The notes: generated by a model from the sequence alone, not told the origin. Shown: positions 17,504 to 27,222, numbered from the stretch's first letter. The stretch: 64,000 bases of DNA from Runella slithyformis DSM 19594 (GCF_000218895.1 NC_015703.1:6213001-6277000), one strand, 5' to 3'. Made by a program: numbers and translations.

Positions 17504-18835
17504 ATGCAACGTCGAGAATTTATACAAAAATCCATCTTAGCGACTGCCGCCACCGCAATGTCGGCCACGAGCTATTCCAAAATCATCGGAGCCAATGACC
17601 GCGTGCGCGTAGGGGTTGTAGGGTTTTCAGACCGTCACCGCGCTTCCCACGTGGGTCCTTTTAAAGAATTATCGAAAGGAATGAATTTTGAGATCACGTC
17701 GCTTTCCGACATTTGGAATCGTCGTCGTGAAGAAGGAAAAGCGTATTTAGACAAGCAATTGGGCGGCAACGTAAAGGTGTATCGTAACAACGAAGAAATG
17801 TACGAGGCCAAAGCGGTCGATGCCGTTTTCATGAGTACTGCCGACTTCCAGCACGCCCTTCATACCATTGAAGCCGTACAGGCAGGGTGTGATGTATACG
17901 CCGAAAAACCATTGGCCGAAACCATGGAAGACAACCGCGCCGTGTTGAAAGCCGTGAAAGCATCAGGAAAAATCGTGCAAATCGGTTCACAGCGCCGCAG
18001 CGGAGAAAACTACTGGGCCGCCGATGAATTTATCAAATCAGGAAAATTCGGCCCCATCGTCATGGTTGAATTGATGTGGAACGTCAACCAACCGGGCCGC
18101 TGGCGCCGACCTGAATTGACCAAAATTTTGAAAGAATCCGACGTTGATTGGATGCGTTATCAGCTTAACCGCCCCAAAGTGGCCTTTGACCCACGCAAAT
18201 ACTTAGAGTATCGCTTATTCTGGCCCTATTCGTCAGGAATTCCCGGCCAATGGATGAGCCATCAGATTGATACGGTACACTGGTTCAGCGGTTTGCAGCA
18301 CCCACGTTCGGCAGTTGCCAATGGCGGGATCTATCAGTGGAAAGATGGGCGTACCAACCCCGATACCCTTACGGTGGTATTCGATTACGGCCCGGCCAAT
18401 GATCCTGCTTCGGGCTTTCAGGTACAGTTTACGAGCCGTTTTTCCAACTCTGCCGGCGACACCAAAGAGTTGTATTACTCCAACGGCGGTATGATCAATC
18501 TTGACACCAACGAAATCAGTTCCACCGGTGGTCTGCGCGAACGCGAAGCCGCTGCGATGGGATTAAAAGCTAACTTAGTGTCTCCTACCAAATTGGAAGG
18601 CATTAAAGTTGCTACCGACGCCAACACCGGCGGCGACCCGCTGACGTTCAATCACATCAAAAACTGGATGGAATGTGTACGCAGCCGCAAGCAACCCAAT
18701 GCGCCGATCGAAGCGGGCTATCAGCACTCCATTGCCACTATTATGGCCAATGCCGCTTACCGTACCGGTCAGCGCGTGACATTTGATGAAAAAACACAGG
18801 AAGTATTGGCGGGCGGAAAACCGTTTAAGTACTAG
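17504..18835 (+). CDS. Gfo/Idh/MocA family oxidoreductase with twin-arginine signal
   Basis: The ATG at 17504 starts a Tat-type signal (MQRREFIQKSILATAATAMS); a TTG at 17465 in the same frame is less likely. A Rossmann nucleotide-binding fold follows (VRVGVVGFSDR), then YAEKPLAETMEDNRAV with the conserved EKP lysine, and the C-terminal alpha/beta domain. Exported members of this family, common in Cytophagales, are thought to oxidise or rearrange sugars in the periplasm with tightly bound cofactor, but the substrate here is unknown. It is separated from pckA by a terminator and followed by a 17-bp bidirectional stem. A second family member lies at 54245-55330. Confidence 0.92.
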   Translation: MQRREFIQKSILATAATAMSATSYSKIIGANDRVRVGVVGFSDRHRASHVGPFKELSKGMNFEITSLSDIWNRRREEGKAYLDKQLGGNVKVYRNNEEMYEAKAVDAVFMSTADFQHALHTIEAVQAGCDVYAEKPLAETMEDNRAVLKAVKASGKIVQIGSQRRSGENYWAADEFIKSGKFGPIVMVELMWNVNQPGRWRRPELTKILKESDVDWMRYQLNRPKVAFDPRKYLEYRLFWPYSSGIPGQWMSHQIDTVHWFSGLQHPRSAVANGGIYQWKDGRTNPDTLTVVFDYGPANDPASGFQVQFTSRFSNSAGDTKELYYSNGGMINLDTNEISSTGGLREREAAAMGLKANLVSPTKLEGIKVATDANTGGDPLTFNHIKNWMECVRSRKQPNAPIEAGYQHSIATIMANAAYRTGQRVTFDEKTQEVLAGGKPFKY

Positions 18836-18889
18836 GCAGGAGTCAGGAGCGGCCACCGCTGCGGTGAGAATAATTAGAATATTAAAATT

Positions 18890-18929
18890 AAGAAGGGGTT
18901 GTCTCAAAAGTCTGAGACAACCCCTTCTT
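18890..18929. terminator. Long bidirectional terminator stem
   Basis: The 17-base arms 18890-18906 and 18913-18929 are perfect complements around a 6-base loop, between the convergent Gfo/Idh/MocA and NfeD genes. Confidence 0.85.
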
Positions 18930-18945
18930 TGTTAGTTGACCGACC

Positions 18946-19395
18946 TTATTCAACCGTTTCTATTTCCGTGTCCGAAACGATCAGTTTGATGCCGTCCAGT
19001 TTTTTGATGACTACCGAAGAGCCCATCGCGATAGGGTGCCCTTTTCGGCTTAATGCGATCCATTCCGTTCCCCGGTAGAAAACCTTGCCTTCACCGTCGG
19101 GAGGAATGCTTTGCACCACCGTGGCTTTATCCCCAATGTATTCAGAATATTCCAGCGTTTTATTTTTACGACGCGAAAACTGCAACAGCGGCTTTCGCAA
19201 TGCCAACAAAGAAAGCACCGAAATGACCGAAAAACAGAAAAGTTGTGAATTAACGGTGGGGGTAAGGCCCATATATGACAGCAACGCCGTCACAAAGGCT
19301 CCCACACTTAAAAACAGGAATACAAATGTTACTGAAAGTAACTCTGCTATGAGCATTGCCACTCCAACTATTACCCAAATCTGTAATGAATCCAT
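18946..19395 (-). CDS. NfeD-family membrane protein
   Basis: This 149-residue short NfeD protein has two or three membrane helices in the first 75 residues and a C-terminal OB-fold domain (GDKATVVQSIPPDGEGKVFYR ... VIKKLDGIKLIV). NfeD proteins pair with stomatin/SPFH proteins in membrane microdomains. The gene follows the SPFH gene on the same strand after 34 bases, the classic gene pair. Confidence 0.9.
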   Translation of the reverse strand: MDSLQIWVIVGVAMLIAELLSVTFVFLFLSVGAFVTALLSYMGLTPTVNSQLFCFSVISVLSLLALRKPLLQFSRRKNKTLEYSEYIGDKATVVQSIPPDGEGKVFYRGTEWIALSRKGHPIAMGSSVVIKKLDGIKLIVSDTEIETVE

Positions 19396-19429
19396 CTGAT
19401 TAGCGACTATTTAAATAAACATTACAGGC

Positions 19430-20347
19430 TTACTTACCCGATTTATTTTCATGTTTTACAACGCTCATGGCAGCAGCGATCATCGAAGCCATATCACCAA
19501 AATTGGCCGGCAGGATCATTGTATTGGTCGATTTGGCCAAGTTCCCGAATTGCTGCACCATTTGCTCGGCGACTTTCAGTTGTACAGCGTCCATGCCGCC
19601 TTTTTCCTGAATGGCCGCCGCCACTACTCTGATACTTTCGGCGGTAGCATCCGCGACCGACATAATGGCGGCCGCCTGTCCTTCCGCTTCGTTGATCTGG
19701 CGCGTTTTTAAGGCTTCCGATTCCAGTACAACCTTTTGTTTTTGCCCTTCCGCTACGTTGACCGCCGCCATTTTCTCCCCGTCCGATTGCAGGATCAACG
19801 CCCGACGCTCCCGTTCGGCCTGCATTTGCTTTTCCATGGCATGCAGCACACTTTGCGGAGGCGTAATGTTTTTGATCTCGTACCGAAGCATTTTTACGCC
19901 CCAACCAATGGCCGCTTCGTCGATGGCGTGTACTACGGCCTGGTTGACCGTGGTCCGTTCTTCAAACGTTTTATCTAAATCAATTTTACCAATTTCCGAA
20001 CGCATGGTCGTTTGGGCCAATTGCGTTACCCCAAAAATATAATCGCCGATTCCATAAGAGGCACGCTGAGCATCGATCACCTGAAGAAAAAGCACCCCAT
20101 CGACCCGTACCTGAACGTTGTCGCGAGTGATACAAATCTGCTCAGGAATATCAATGGCTTTTTCTTTCAAACTGTGCTTATAGGCGGTACGGTCAAAAAA
20201 AGGAATGATAAAATTGATCCCGGGTTGTAACACGGCATGAAATTTACCGAGACGTTCAACCACGTAAGCCGTTTGTTGAGGAACCACTTTGACCGTCATA
20301 AATACAATAAGCAATGCTAAAACAGCAATAATAATAAAGGCAGTCAT
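19430..20347 (-). CDS. SPFH/Band 7 (stomatin/paraslipin-like) membrane protein
   Basis: An N-terminal membrane helix (FIIIAVLALLIVFMTV) is followed by a Band 7 domain: QQTAYVVERLGKFHAVLQPG, RDNVQVRVDGVLFLQV and the RSEIGKIDLDKTFEERTTVN segment. A coiled-coil flotillin-like region with REALILQ-type heptads and AEGQ repeats comes next (about residues 180-260). Such proteins form ring-like oligomers that organise membranes or regulate proteases. The 305-residue length matches stomatin/QmcA-type members. It forms an operon with the NfeD gene downstream. The gap upstream to cinA (395 bases) must hold its promoter. Confidence 0.93.
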   Translation of the reverse strand: MTAFIIIAVLALLIVFMTVKVVPQQTAYVVERLGKFHAVLQPGINFIIPFFDRTAYKHSLKEKAIDIPEQICITRDNVQVRVDGVLFLQVIDAQRASYGIGDYIFGVTQLAQTTMRSEIGKIDLDKTFEERTTVNQAVVHAIDEAAIGWGVKMLRYEIKNITPPQSVLHAMEKQMQAERERRALILQSDGEKMAAVNVAEGQKQKVVLESEALKTRQINEAEGQAAAIMSVADATAESIRVVAAAIQEKGGMDAVQLKVAEQMVQQFGNLAKSTNTMILPANFGDMASMIAAAMSVVKHENKSGK

Positions 20348-20742
20348 AGGAATAGTTAAGGTTTAATTGCGAAACGAAAATACAGGATAAAGCTTCAGGG
20401 TACAACGCTTTAAGGATGAAGGTCATAAAACTTTCCGGGAATGGTGTAAATGTTTATTAAGCGGTAACATGGTTTCGACTGCCTGAAACCGAAGTAATAC
20501 GTCAGTGATTTTATCTGATTTTTCCTTTCTATAATTATATTTTTTGCCACATAAATAAAACGATACAAAACCGGCACAACGCAAAAAAGGTTTATTTACA
20601 CGATAAGCATAAGGAAACATTGATAAACAGGCTTGAATTTCATCGAAAAGGCTGCTTAACTTTTCAGTAATATGCTTCCCCAAAAAACCCGGGTTCCTAC
20701 CAAAACAGAATTTTGCCTAACTTTGAAAAAATTTCAGCATTC
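20348..20742. other. Intergenic gap between the stomatin gene and cinA
   Basis: This AT-rich gap lies between divergent genes. It contains the probable cinA promoter (20718-20725). A minus-strand open frame (20423-20683) starts with TTG, has no recognisable domain and is not supported as a gene. I see nothing else. Confidence 0.5.
20718..20725 (+). promoter_or_regulatory. -7 element upstream of cinA
   Basis: TAACTTTG matches the Bacteroidota -7 consensus TAnnTTTG and ends 17 bases before the ATG at 20743. The -33 region (ttcc at about 20694) is weak. The implied leader is only about ten bases. Confidence 0.4.
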
Positions 20743-21990
20743 ATGGTCAAAGCAGAAGTCATTACAATTGGCGACGAAATATTATTTGGGCAGATTACCG
20801 ACACTAATACCCAGTGGATTAGCACCGAATTAACAACTATCGGCATCAGAACCATTCGAAAATCGTCGGTGGGAGATAACGAAGAAGCTATTTTAGAAAT
20901 ACTGGCCGAAGCCGAAAAACGAGCCGATGTCATTTTGATTACGGGCGGATTAGGTCCTACCAAAGACGATATTACCAAAAAAACGCTTTGCAGGTATTTT
21001 AATACCGAGCTCTATATCAACGAAGAGGCCCTGACGTTCATCACCGCTTTTTTTGAAAAAAGAGGACGCCCCATGACCGAGCTGAATCGGCAGCAGGCGG
21101 CTATTCCCATAAACTGTACCTACATTCCCAACCGCTGGGGCACTGCTCCCGGGATGTGGTTTGAACACAACGGAACCGTTTTTATCTCCATGCCGGGCGT
21201 ACCGTTTGAGATGAAAAGCCTGATGACGCATACACTGCTGCCCAAGCTGAAGGAGTTTTTCGAAACCCCGTTCATTTACCACAAAATACTGCGAACGATC
21301 GGCATCGGCGAATCTTTTCTGGCCGAGCGCATTGCCGATTGGGAAGATAATCTTCCGCCTCACATCCGGTTGGCCTATTTACCCAATTTCGGACAGGTAC
21401 GGCTTCGCCTTACGGCTACGGGCACTGATTTTGAACAGCTCAAGAAAGAAACACAGGCCGAAGTAGAAAAGGTCTTACCGCTGATCGACGTAAACGTATT
21501 CGGCTATGACGATGATGAGATCGAAACCGTAGTAGGAAGAATCCTGAAAGAACGTGGTCACACCCTGGCAACGGCCGAAAGTTGTACGGGCGGTTATGCA
21601 TCGCATTTGATCACGAAAGTGCCAGGCTCGTCCGCTTATTTTATGGGTGGTGTGATCAGTTACAGCAACGAGGTCAAAATAGCGGAATTGGGCGTCAGCC
21701 CCGAAACCTTGGCAACCTTTGGGGCCGTCAGTGAACAAACCGTGATCGAAATGGCCGAAGGAGTGCGTAAGCGCCTCAATACCACCTACGGTATTTCGGC
21801 CAGCGGCATTGCGGGTCCCGACGGCGGTACGGACGACAAACCCGTAGGCACCATCTGGATAGCAAGCGCCGGGCCCGAAGGCACCGTAACCCAAAAATTA
21901 CAACTTGGAAAATTTCGCGAACAAAACATCCAATATACCGGGGTTTATGTACTGAATTTGCTGCGTAAACAACTCTTGGGGTTAGTGTAA
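20743..21990 (+). CDS. cinA: CinA family competence/damage-inducible protein
   Basis: The two-domain CinA layout is present. The N-terminal molybdopterin-binding-like domain starts VKAEVITIGDEILFGQITDTN and contains ITGGLGPTKDDITK and FISMPGVPFEMKSLM. The C-terminal NMN-deamidase-like domain contains LATAESCTGGYASHLITKVPGSS and SGIAGPDGGTDDKPVGT. The enzyme is known to act on NMN or ADP-ribose in pyridine-nucleotide salvage. The ATG at 20743 fits the family N-terminus; a TTG ten codons upstream does not add conserved residues. It is followed by a 2-oxoacid dehydrogenase E2 gene after 56 bases. Confidence 0.93.
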   Translation: MVKAEVITIGDEILFGQITDTNTQWISTELTTIGIRTIRKSSVGDNEEAILEILAEAEKRADVILITGGLGPTKDDITKKTLCRYFNTELYINEEALTFITAFFEKRGRPMTELNRQQAAIPINCTYIPNRWGTAPGMWFEHNGTVFISMPGVPFEMKSLMTHTLLPKLKEFFETPFIYHKILRTIGIGESFLAERIADWEDNLPPHIRLAYLPNFGQVRLRLTATGTDFEQLKKETQAEVEKVLPLIDVNVFGYDDDEIETVVGRILKERGHTLATAESCTGGYASHLITKVPGSSAYFMGGVISYSNEVKIAELGVSPETLATFGAVSEQTVIEMAEGVRKRLNTTYGISASGIAGPDGGTDDKPVGTIWIASAGPEGTVTQKLQLGKFREQNIQYTGVYVLNLLRKQLLGLV

Positions 21991-22046
21991 AGCCCCTAAT
22001 TCATTAAATACCGGTGAAAAAGGAGTAGCATTTAATACGAAAACAA

Positions 22047-23390
22047 ATGGCAATAGTAGAAATGGTGATGCCCCGAATGGGAGAAAGCGTCATGGAGTGT
22101 ACCGTCATCAGCATCCTAAAAAAAGTAGGCGACCGGGTCGAATCCGACGATTCAGTGCTGGAAGTCGCAACCGATAAAGTAGATACCGAAGTGCCGAGCC
22201 CCTACAGCGGCACCATCAAAGAAATATTGGTGCAGGAAGGCGACGTGGTAGCCATCGGAAACGTCGTGATCCGGATCGATACCGAAACAACCGTCCACCA
22301 AAACGGTTCGCCTGCCCCGGTCGCAATCTTGCCGGAGGAAGCCGCTGCCGCAGAACTGGAAACGCAATTTCAGGCGCTTGCAGCACCATCGGTTCCACCT
22401 GCCGCTGCACCGGAAACGATGCCTTTGAGCGGTCGCTTTTATTCTCCTTTGGTGCTTAATATTGCCCAAACCGAAGGCATATCGCGTCAGGAACTGGATC
22501 AAATTGCGGGGACAGGCACCGACAGCCGGGTCACCAAAAAAGACATTCTGGGGTATTTAGAACAAAAGAAACATACCCCCGCAGGGGCAGGCCTTGCTTC
22601 TGCCCAAAACATTAGCTCTCACGCAGACGCAGCCTCTTCTGTCAGCCAATCACCATCGTCGATATCAAGCCGCAAATCAGGCATTGAGATCATTCCGATG
22701 GACCGGATGCGACGCGTCATTGCGGAAAGAATGCGGGAATCGCAGCGTATCTCGGCCCATGTAACGTCCTTTGTCGAAACCGACATGACGAATGTGGTGC
22801 TTTGGCGCAACAAAATCAAAGATGACTTCAAAAAACAAACGGGAGAAGGCATCACCTTTACCCCCATTTTGATCGAAGCTGTAGTGAAAGCCATCAAAGA
22901 TTTTCCGTTGATCAATATATCAGTGGAGGGGGAGAATATTCTAAAAAAACGCGATATCAACGTCGGTATGGCAGTAGCTCTTCCCAATGGGAACCTCATC
23001 GTACCCATTATCCATAATGCCGATCAATACAGCCTCATTGGATTGGCTAAAAAAGTAAATGAATTGGCCAACCGAGCCCGTCAAAACAAACTTACCCCCG
23101 ACGACCTCGCCGGCGGCACCTATACGGTTTCCAATATCGGAAGTTTCGGCAATATTATGGGAACCCCCATTATTCTTCAGCCACAGGTAGCCATTATGGC
23201 GTTTGGAGCCATTCAGAAGCGCCCCGTGGTGATTGAAACACCGCAGGGCGATGTGATAGGCGTGCGAAGCATGATGTACATTTCCCATTCGTACGACCAC
23301 CGCGTGGTAGATGGGGCATTGGGCGGTATGTTTGTCAAACGCGTTTCCGATTATCTTGAAAAATTTGATCTGAATCGTTCTCCTTTTTAA
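22047..23390 (+). CDS. Dihydrolipoamide acyltransferase (E2) of a 2-oxoacid dehydrogenase complex
   Basis: An N-terminal lipoyl domain has the lipoylated lysine K44 in EVATDKVDTEV. A Pro/Ala-rich linker and a peripheral-subunit-binding domain (YSPLVLNIAQTEGISRQEL to TKKDILGYLE) follow, then a second Ser/Ala linker and the catalytic acyltransferase core with the active-site motif SYDHRVVDGALGG near the C-terminus. The 447-residue length fits the branched-chain/pyruvate E2 class with one lipoyl domain. No E1 or E3 gene is adjacent, so which 2-oxoacid it serves cannot be told. It ends before a strong terminator. Confidence 0.93.
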   Translation: MAIVEMVMPRMGESVMECTVISILKKVGDRVESDDSVLEVATDKVDTEVPSPYSGTIKEILVQEGDVVAIGNVVIRIDTETTVHQNGSPAPVAILPEEAAAAELETQFQALAAPSVPPAAAPETMPLSGRFYSPLVLNIAQTEGISRQELDQIAGTGTDSRVTKKDILGYLEQKKHTPAGAGLASAQNISSHADAASSVSQSPSSISSRKSGIEIIPMDRMRRVIAERMRESQRISAHVTSFVETDMTNVVLWRNKIKDDFKKQTGEGITFTPILIEAVVKAIKDFPLINISVEGENILKKRDINVGMAVALPNGNLIVPIIHNADQYSLIGLAKKVNELANRARQNKLTPDDLAGGTYTVSNIGSFGNIMGTPIILQPQVAIMAFGAIQKRPVVIETPQGDVIGVRSMMYISHSYDHRVVDGALGGMFVKRVSDYLEKFDLNRSPF

Positions 23391-23434
23391 CCTTTTTCTT
23401 ACAAACCTCTTTTTAGGAACAGATCATTTCATTT

Positions 23435-23466
23435 TCCCCAACTTTAAGAAAGTTGGGGATTTTTTT
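23435..23466 (+). terminator. Rho-independent terminator after the E2 gene
   Basis: An 11-bp perfect stem (arms 23435-23445 and 23449-23459) with a 3-base loop (aag) is followed directly by seven Ts. Confidence 0.92.
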
Positions 23467-23558
23467 ACCTAAACCCCTCACGGCATACTTATTTTATTGG
23501 AAAAGAAACACATTTTACTGTTGCCTCACGCTACAGACAACCCTTAACGTCTTTTCTT

Positions 23559-24395
23559 ATGCCAAAAATAACCACCGCACCCAACGTTCAGCTGCATGTC
23601 GAAGATTGGGGTCAGGGACAGCCCCTTGTTTTTCTGCACGGATGGCCGCTAAGCCATGAGATGTTTGAATACCAGATCAATCAATTGGGCAATGATTACC
23701 GCTGCATCATGATCGACCGCCGTGGCTTCGGACACTCCGATAAGCCGTGGACGGGTTATGATTACGATACGCTTGCCGATGATTTGCAGGTTGTCTTTGA
23801 AGAACTCGACCTGCACAACATTACGCTCGTCGGATTTTCGATGGGAGGCGCAGAGGCCATTCGGTACATCAGCCGCCACGGCAGCAATCGAATCTCCAAA
23901 CTGGTATTGCTCGGAGCGGCCGCGCCGCGTTTATTAAAAACCCCGGCCTTTGAAGAGGGCGTTGAAAAATCAGTCTTTGACACCATGATCGAAAATGCCA
24001 TCGAAGACCGCGCCGCTTTCATGGAATCCTTTTCAAAAGACTTTTTTGGAGCCACCATCATCAGTTCTCCGCTGAGCACCAAACTCATGGATTGGTTTCA
24101 CGGGCTTGCCATGAAGTCATCGCCACGTGCATTTATCAACTGTATTCTCACGTTCAGTCAGGCGGATCTGAGCGATGAACTGGCCTCCATTGATGTACCT
24201 ACGCTCATTATCCACGGTACGGGAGACAAGATCGTTCCGTTTGACATTTCGGCCAAAGTGATGCACGCCGGTATTGCCGGCTCGCAGCTTATCTCCTACG
24301 AAGACGCCCCCCATGGCTTTTTCTATACCAACTGGCCTCAACTAAACCACGACCTGGCCGCTTTTATTCAGCAGCCGGTACCGGTCATGGAATAA
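23559..24395 (+). CDS. Alpha/beta hydrolase (chloroperoxidase/esterase type)
   Basis: The product has the alpha/beta-hydrolase pattern: oxyanion HGW (residues 27-29), nucleophile S94 in GFSMGG, a catalytic Asp region LIIHGTGDKIVP, and catalytic His in DAPHGFFYTNWP. The 278-residue length and the RRGFGHSDKPW segment match the non-heme haloperoxidase/arylesterase subgroup. It has no signal peptide. Physiological substrate unknown. It is convergent with the GNAT gene, with only 6 bases between stops. Confidence 0.9.
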   Translation: MPKITTAPNVQLHVEDWGQGQPLVFLHGWPLSHEMFEYQINQLGNDYRCIMIDRRGFGHSDKPWTGYDYDTLADDLQVVFEELDLHNITLVGFSMGGAEAIRYISRHGSNRISKLVLLGAAAPRLLKTPAFEEGVEKSVFDTMIENAIEDRAAFMESFSKDFFGATIISSPLSTKLMDWFHGLAMKSSPRAFINCILTFSQADLSDELASIDVPTLIIHGTGDKIVPFDISAKVMHAGIAGSQLISYEDAPHGFFYTNWPQLNHDLAAFIQQPVPVME

Positions 24396-24401
24396 AACGG
24401 G

Positions 24402-24914
24402 TTATTGCAAAAAATTGGGATTCAACCACCCCATCGGCACATCGGCAACGATGCGGCCATCAGGGTCAAGGACGCGCCCCACTGCGCGTCCTTCGACGTT
24501 GAAACCCAACTTCTTATATAATTCTATGGCGGCGGCATTACTTTCGCGCGCGTGCAACTCTACCCGTAAAATATCTTTCCTTTCATTGCTGACATAATCC
24601 AATAAGGCCGAAAATACCTTTCTCCCCACACCTTTTCCCTGAAAATCAGGATGTACACAAATGGTGGTATCGCCAAACATATGTGCAAAACATTCAATTC
24701 CAAATGAATAGGTATGCACTTCAGCGATGATACGGCCGTCTTCTTCTGCTACCATCGAACAGCCGTTGGCCAGACTTTTGGTCAAAAAATTTTGAATATA
24801 TGCCTCCGAGATTTCGTGCTCTTTGCGGGCAATTCCTCCAGAAATGCGGGCTACCGTTTGATAAAGTTGCTGAATAGAAAGTAAATCTTGGATGATTGAT
24901 TTTCTGATAATCAT
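24402..24914 (-). CDS. GNAT family N-acetyltransferase
   Basis: A single GNAT domain of 170 residues shows the acetyl-CoA-binding loop CVHPDFQGKGVGRKVF and the following helix, then LRVELHARESNAAAIELYKKLGFNVEGRA, a standard motif B. The acyl acceptor (amino acid, peptide or small amine) cannot be inferred. It is preceded by about 200 bases without a gene. Confidence 0.9.
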   Translation of the reverse strand: MIIRKSIIQDLLSIQQLYQTVARISGGIARKEHEISEAYIQNFLTKSLANGCSMVAEEDGRIIAEVHTYSFGIECFAHMFGDTTICVHPDFQGKGVGRKVFSALLDYVSNERKDILRVELHARESNAAAIELYKKLGFNVEGRAVGRVLDPDGRIVADVPMGWLNPNFLQ

Positions 24915-25121
24915 AATCGGTTGGGTTATGTACCTAGACTGACAAGGTAATTACTTCGTATGACAACAAAATTACCGTATTAAAGAGGGATACAGAAACA
25001 GTTGGCGGCCTTTTTGCTGTGTTTTTCCTACTGCATTACTCCAACCTTGAACAATGCTATCCGGCAACCGCGCAATGGAGGCGCTCTGTTTTAAATTGAG
25101 TAGCCATCATTTTTGGATGTT

Positions 25122-25748
25122 TTAGAACGATAAAATTAGATTCGACCCAATTTGTCCGCTACGATACGTCCCATCTCCTTTGCCGTCGATGGTGCCGTTA
25201 CGATTGGAATAGTCAAATTCTGCCTCAATGCTCACTGCTGTTTTTTTCATGGGAAATGTCCAGCCCACGCCACCCATCATAGAAGTCCCGATGGCATATT
25301 GATGTTTGTACAAATTGGCGGCTTCGTTGACCCGTTTTGTAGTAAATTGCCCAAATCCGAAACTTCCCCGGGCGTACAATCCTTTGTTGAAGGTTTTGGA
25401 AATGAGATAGTATTTGGCCGTTAATGCCAAATTATAATAATTAAAGATGTAACTATCACCCAAATCACCCTTAACCGAAGTACCAAAGGTTCCTTTGATG
25501 CGGGAACCAATCCCTAATCCATTCCATTTTGCGGGAGCTACGTAAAAACCCATCATCAGGTTGTTGCCGATACCGGGCTCAAAACTGCCGCCGTACGATT
25601 TGGCCAATTGCGCTTTCATATCGCCAAAAAAAAGCGCCTGTCCGAGCCCGAGTCCAAATTCTCCGTAAACGGGCACTTTAGTGGATTGAGCAATGGTTTG
25701 AAGGGCGGTGAAGCCGCTGAAGAGAATTGAAAAGATCATTGTTTTCAT
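25122..25748 (-). CDS. Outer-membrane beta-barrel protein, hypothetical
   Basis: A signal peptide (MKTMIFSILFSGFTALQTIAQ) is followed by alternating aromatic and glycine residues and amphipathic strands (YGEFGLGLGQALFFGD, YNLALTAKYYLI, LYARGSFGFGQF). It ends in a strand with Phe as the last residue (SNLILSF), the usual outer-membrane barrel signature. The 208-residue length fits an eight-strand barrel. Function unknown. It is the last gene in the leftward cluster that starts with Crp-type regulators, but the 88-base gap to the next gene suggests separate control. Confidence 0.75.
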   Translation of the reverse strand: MKTMIFSILFSGFTALQTIAQSTKVPVYGEFGLGLGQALFFGDMKAQLAKSYGGSFEPGIGNNLMMGFYVAPAKWNGLGIGSRIKGTFGTSVKGDLGDSYIFNYYNLALTAKYYLISKTFNKGLYARGSFGFGQFTTKRVNEAANLYKHQYAIGTSMMGGVGWTFPMKKTAVSIEAEFDYSNRNGTIDGKGDGTYRSGQIGSNLILSF

Positions 25749-25836
25749 CCTGCATTGAAATTAATGTTGAATGTCATTATTGACAATGCAAAGTTGAAGG
25801 TTGTCGCCTTTTAGAAAATTGACTTAGGTTAAGAAT

Positions 25837-26415
25837 TCAGCGTTGCTCAAAGATTCTTTTCCGAATTCGGCTCAGACTTTCGGGCTGTATACCAAGGTAG
25901 GAAGCAATGTATTTCAATGAAACCCGCTCTATCAGTTTAGGACGCTCTTCAACAAGCTTCAAATACCTTTCTTCGGGGCTAAGTGTCAGGTAACTCACAT
26001 TATTTTTTCGAGAGCCTAAATAGGCATTTTCAGCCATTACCCGACCGAAACGTTCAAACTTCGGATTGTTTTCATACAGTTGGTAGAGGGCTGTTTTCGG
26101 CAGTAGAAATACCTCTGTCGGTTCCAGCGCCTGAATAAATTGCTGAGTGGGCTTTTCGCTTAAAAAGCTCTCATAATCGGTATACCACGCATTTTCAAAG
26201 AAAAACTGTCCCGTTTGTTCCTCTCCGTCGGTAAGGTAAAAATAACGCAGACATCCTTTACGGATAAATACAACCGATGTACACACCTGTCCTTCCCGAA
26301 ACACATACTCTCGACGTTTCAACTGTTTCAGAATGAGTTTTGAGCAAAAAAAATCCAGTTCGGCTTCTGAAAGCACGATGTATCTTTGAATATCGGTTCG
26401 AACGGAATCGTACAT
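25837..26415 (-). CDS. Crp/Fnr family transcriptional regulator (short Bacteroidota type)
   Basis: An N-terminal cyclic-nucleotide-binding-like beta-roll (LKRREYVFREGQVCTSVVFIRKGCLRYFYL) is followed by a dimer helix and a C-terminal helix-turn-helix (SLKYIASYLGIQPESLSRIRKRI). The 192-residue length is typical of the shorter family members in Bacteroidota; the ligand is usually unknown. It lies 15 bases downstream of the SDR gene on the same strand. A paralogue (27291-27866) sits on the other side of the SDR gene. Confidence 0.9.
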   Translation of the reverse strand: MYDSVRTDIQRYIVLSEAELDFFCSKLILKQLKRREYVFREGQVCTSVVFIRKGCLRYFYLTDGEEQTGQFFFENAWYTDYESFLSEKPTQQFIQALEPTEVFLLPKTALYQLYENNPKFERFGRVMAENAYLGSRKNNVSYLTLSPEERYLKLVEERPKLIERVSLKYIASYLGIQPESLSRIRKRIFEQR

Positions 26416-26430
26416 CCCGGCTGCGTTTAT

Positions 26431-27222
26431 TTATTTCTTATACACTTTCTTTCCCATCATCCCGCCCACGGCATCAATGATTGTTTTGCGGGGCAAAAGG
26501 CGCGGCAATAACGATTGCAGGTAATTATCCATCCCCACTATTGTATAACTTTTTCCTTTTAGCATCGCTGCTATCCCTTCTTTTGCCACACGTTCGGGCG
26601 TATCGCTGCGCATTCCCCGGGTATCGGCATTGGCGTAGGATTGAAATCCGGTGGCGGTATTGCCGGGACACAGGGCAGTGATCATAATGCCTTTTGAATG
26701 ATATTCTCCGTAAAGGGCCTCCGAAAAACTCAACACAAAGGCCTTAGACGCACAATAGACGGCAATGTACGGACAGGGCTGAAAAGCTCCAGTAGAAGCA
26801 ACGTTAATGATGCCGCCTTCTCCTTTCCGGAGCATTTCGGGCAATACAAGATACGTCAGCTTCATCAAAGAAGTGATATTCAATTCGATCATTTCTTCAT
26901 AATTTTCAGCAGTTTCCTCCAGAAAGCCAGCCCATTTACCTACGCCGGCATTATTAACCAAGAGGTCAACGGACCAATTTGCCGCTTTGATTTTCCGAAA
27001 AAGTGATTCGGCCGACCCTTTGGCAGCCAGATCTTCCGACAGCACCAACACGTTTACCGCATAGATACTTTGTATCTTTTGGGCAATGTCCTGTAATTTT
27101 TGCTCTGAGCGCGCCGTAAGGATTACGTTGACGCCCCCCTTGGCCAATTCGTACGCAAATGCTTCCCCGATGCCGGACGAGGCTCCCGTTATGAGGGCCG
27201 TTTTTTTGATCAAATTCTTCAT
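26431..27222 (-). CDS. Short-chain dehydrogenase/reductase
   Basis: The classical SDR motifs are all present: cofactor-binding TGASSGIGEAFA, structural NNAG (LLVNNAGVGKWAG), catalytic Ser in INVASTGAF, and YxxxK in AVYCASKAF. The 263-residue length is usual. The enzyme is an NAD(P)-dependent oxidoreductase, substrate unknown. It sits between two Crp/Fnr-type genes; the downstream one begins 15 bases after its stop, so the two are probably one transcript. Confidence 0.92.
   Translation of the reverse strand: MKNLIKKTALITGASSGIGEAFAYELAKGGVNVILTARSEQKLQDIAQKIQSIYAVNVLVLSEDLAAKGSAESLFRKIKAANWSVDLLVNNAGVGKWAGFLEETAENYEEMIELNITSLMKLTYLVLPEMLRKGEGGIINVASTGAFQPCPYIAVYCASKAFVLSFSEALYGEYHSKGIMITALCPGNTATGFQSYANADTRGMRSDTPERVAKEGIAAMLKGKSYTIVGMDNYLQSLLPRLLPRKTIIDAVGGMMGKKVYKK

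Noticed and set aside
20423-20683. 86-codon minus-strand frame between the stomatin gene and cinA
   Set aside because: Starts with TTG, no family, no operon partner; kept only as part of the gap description.
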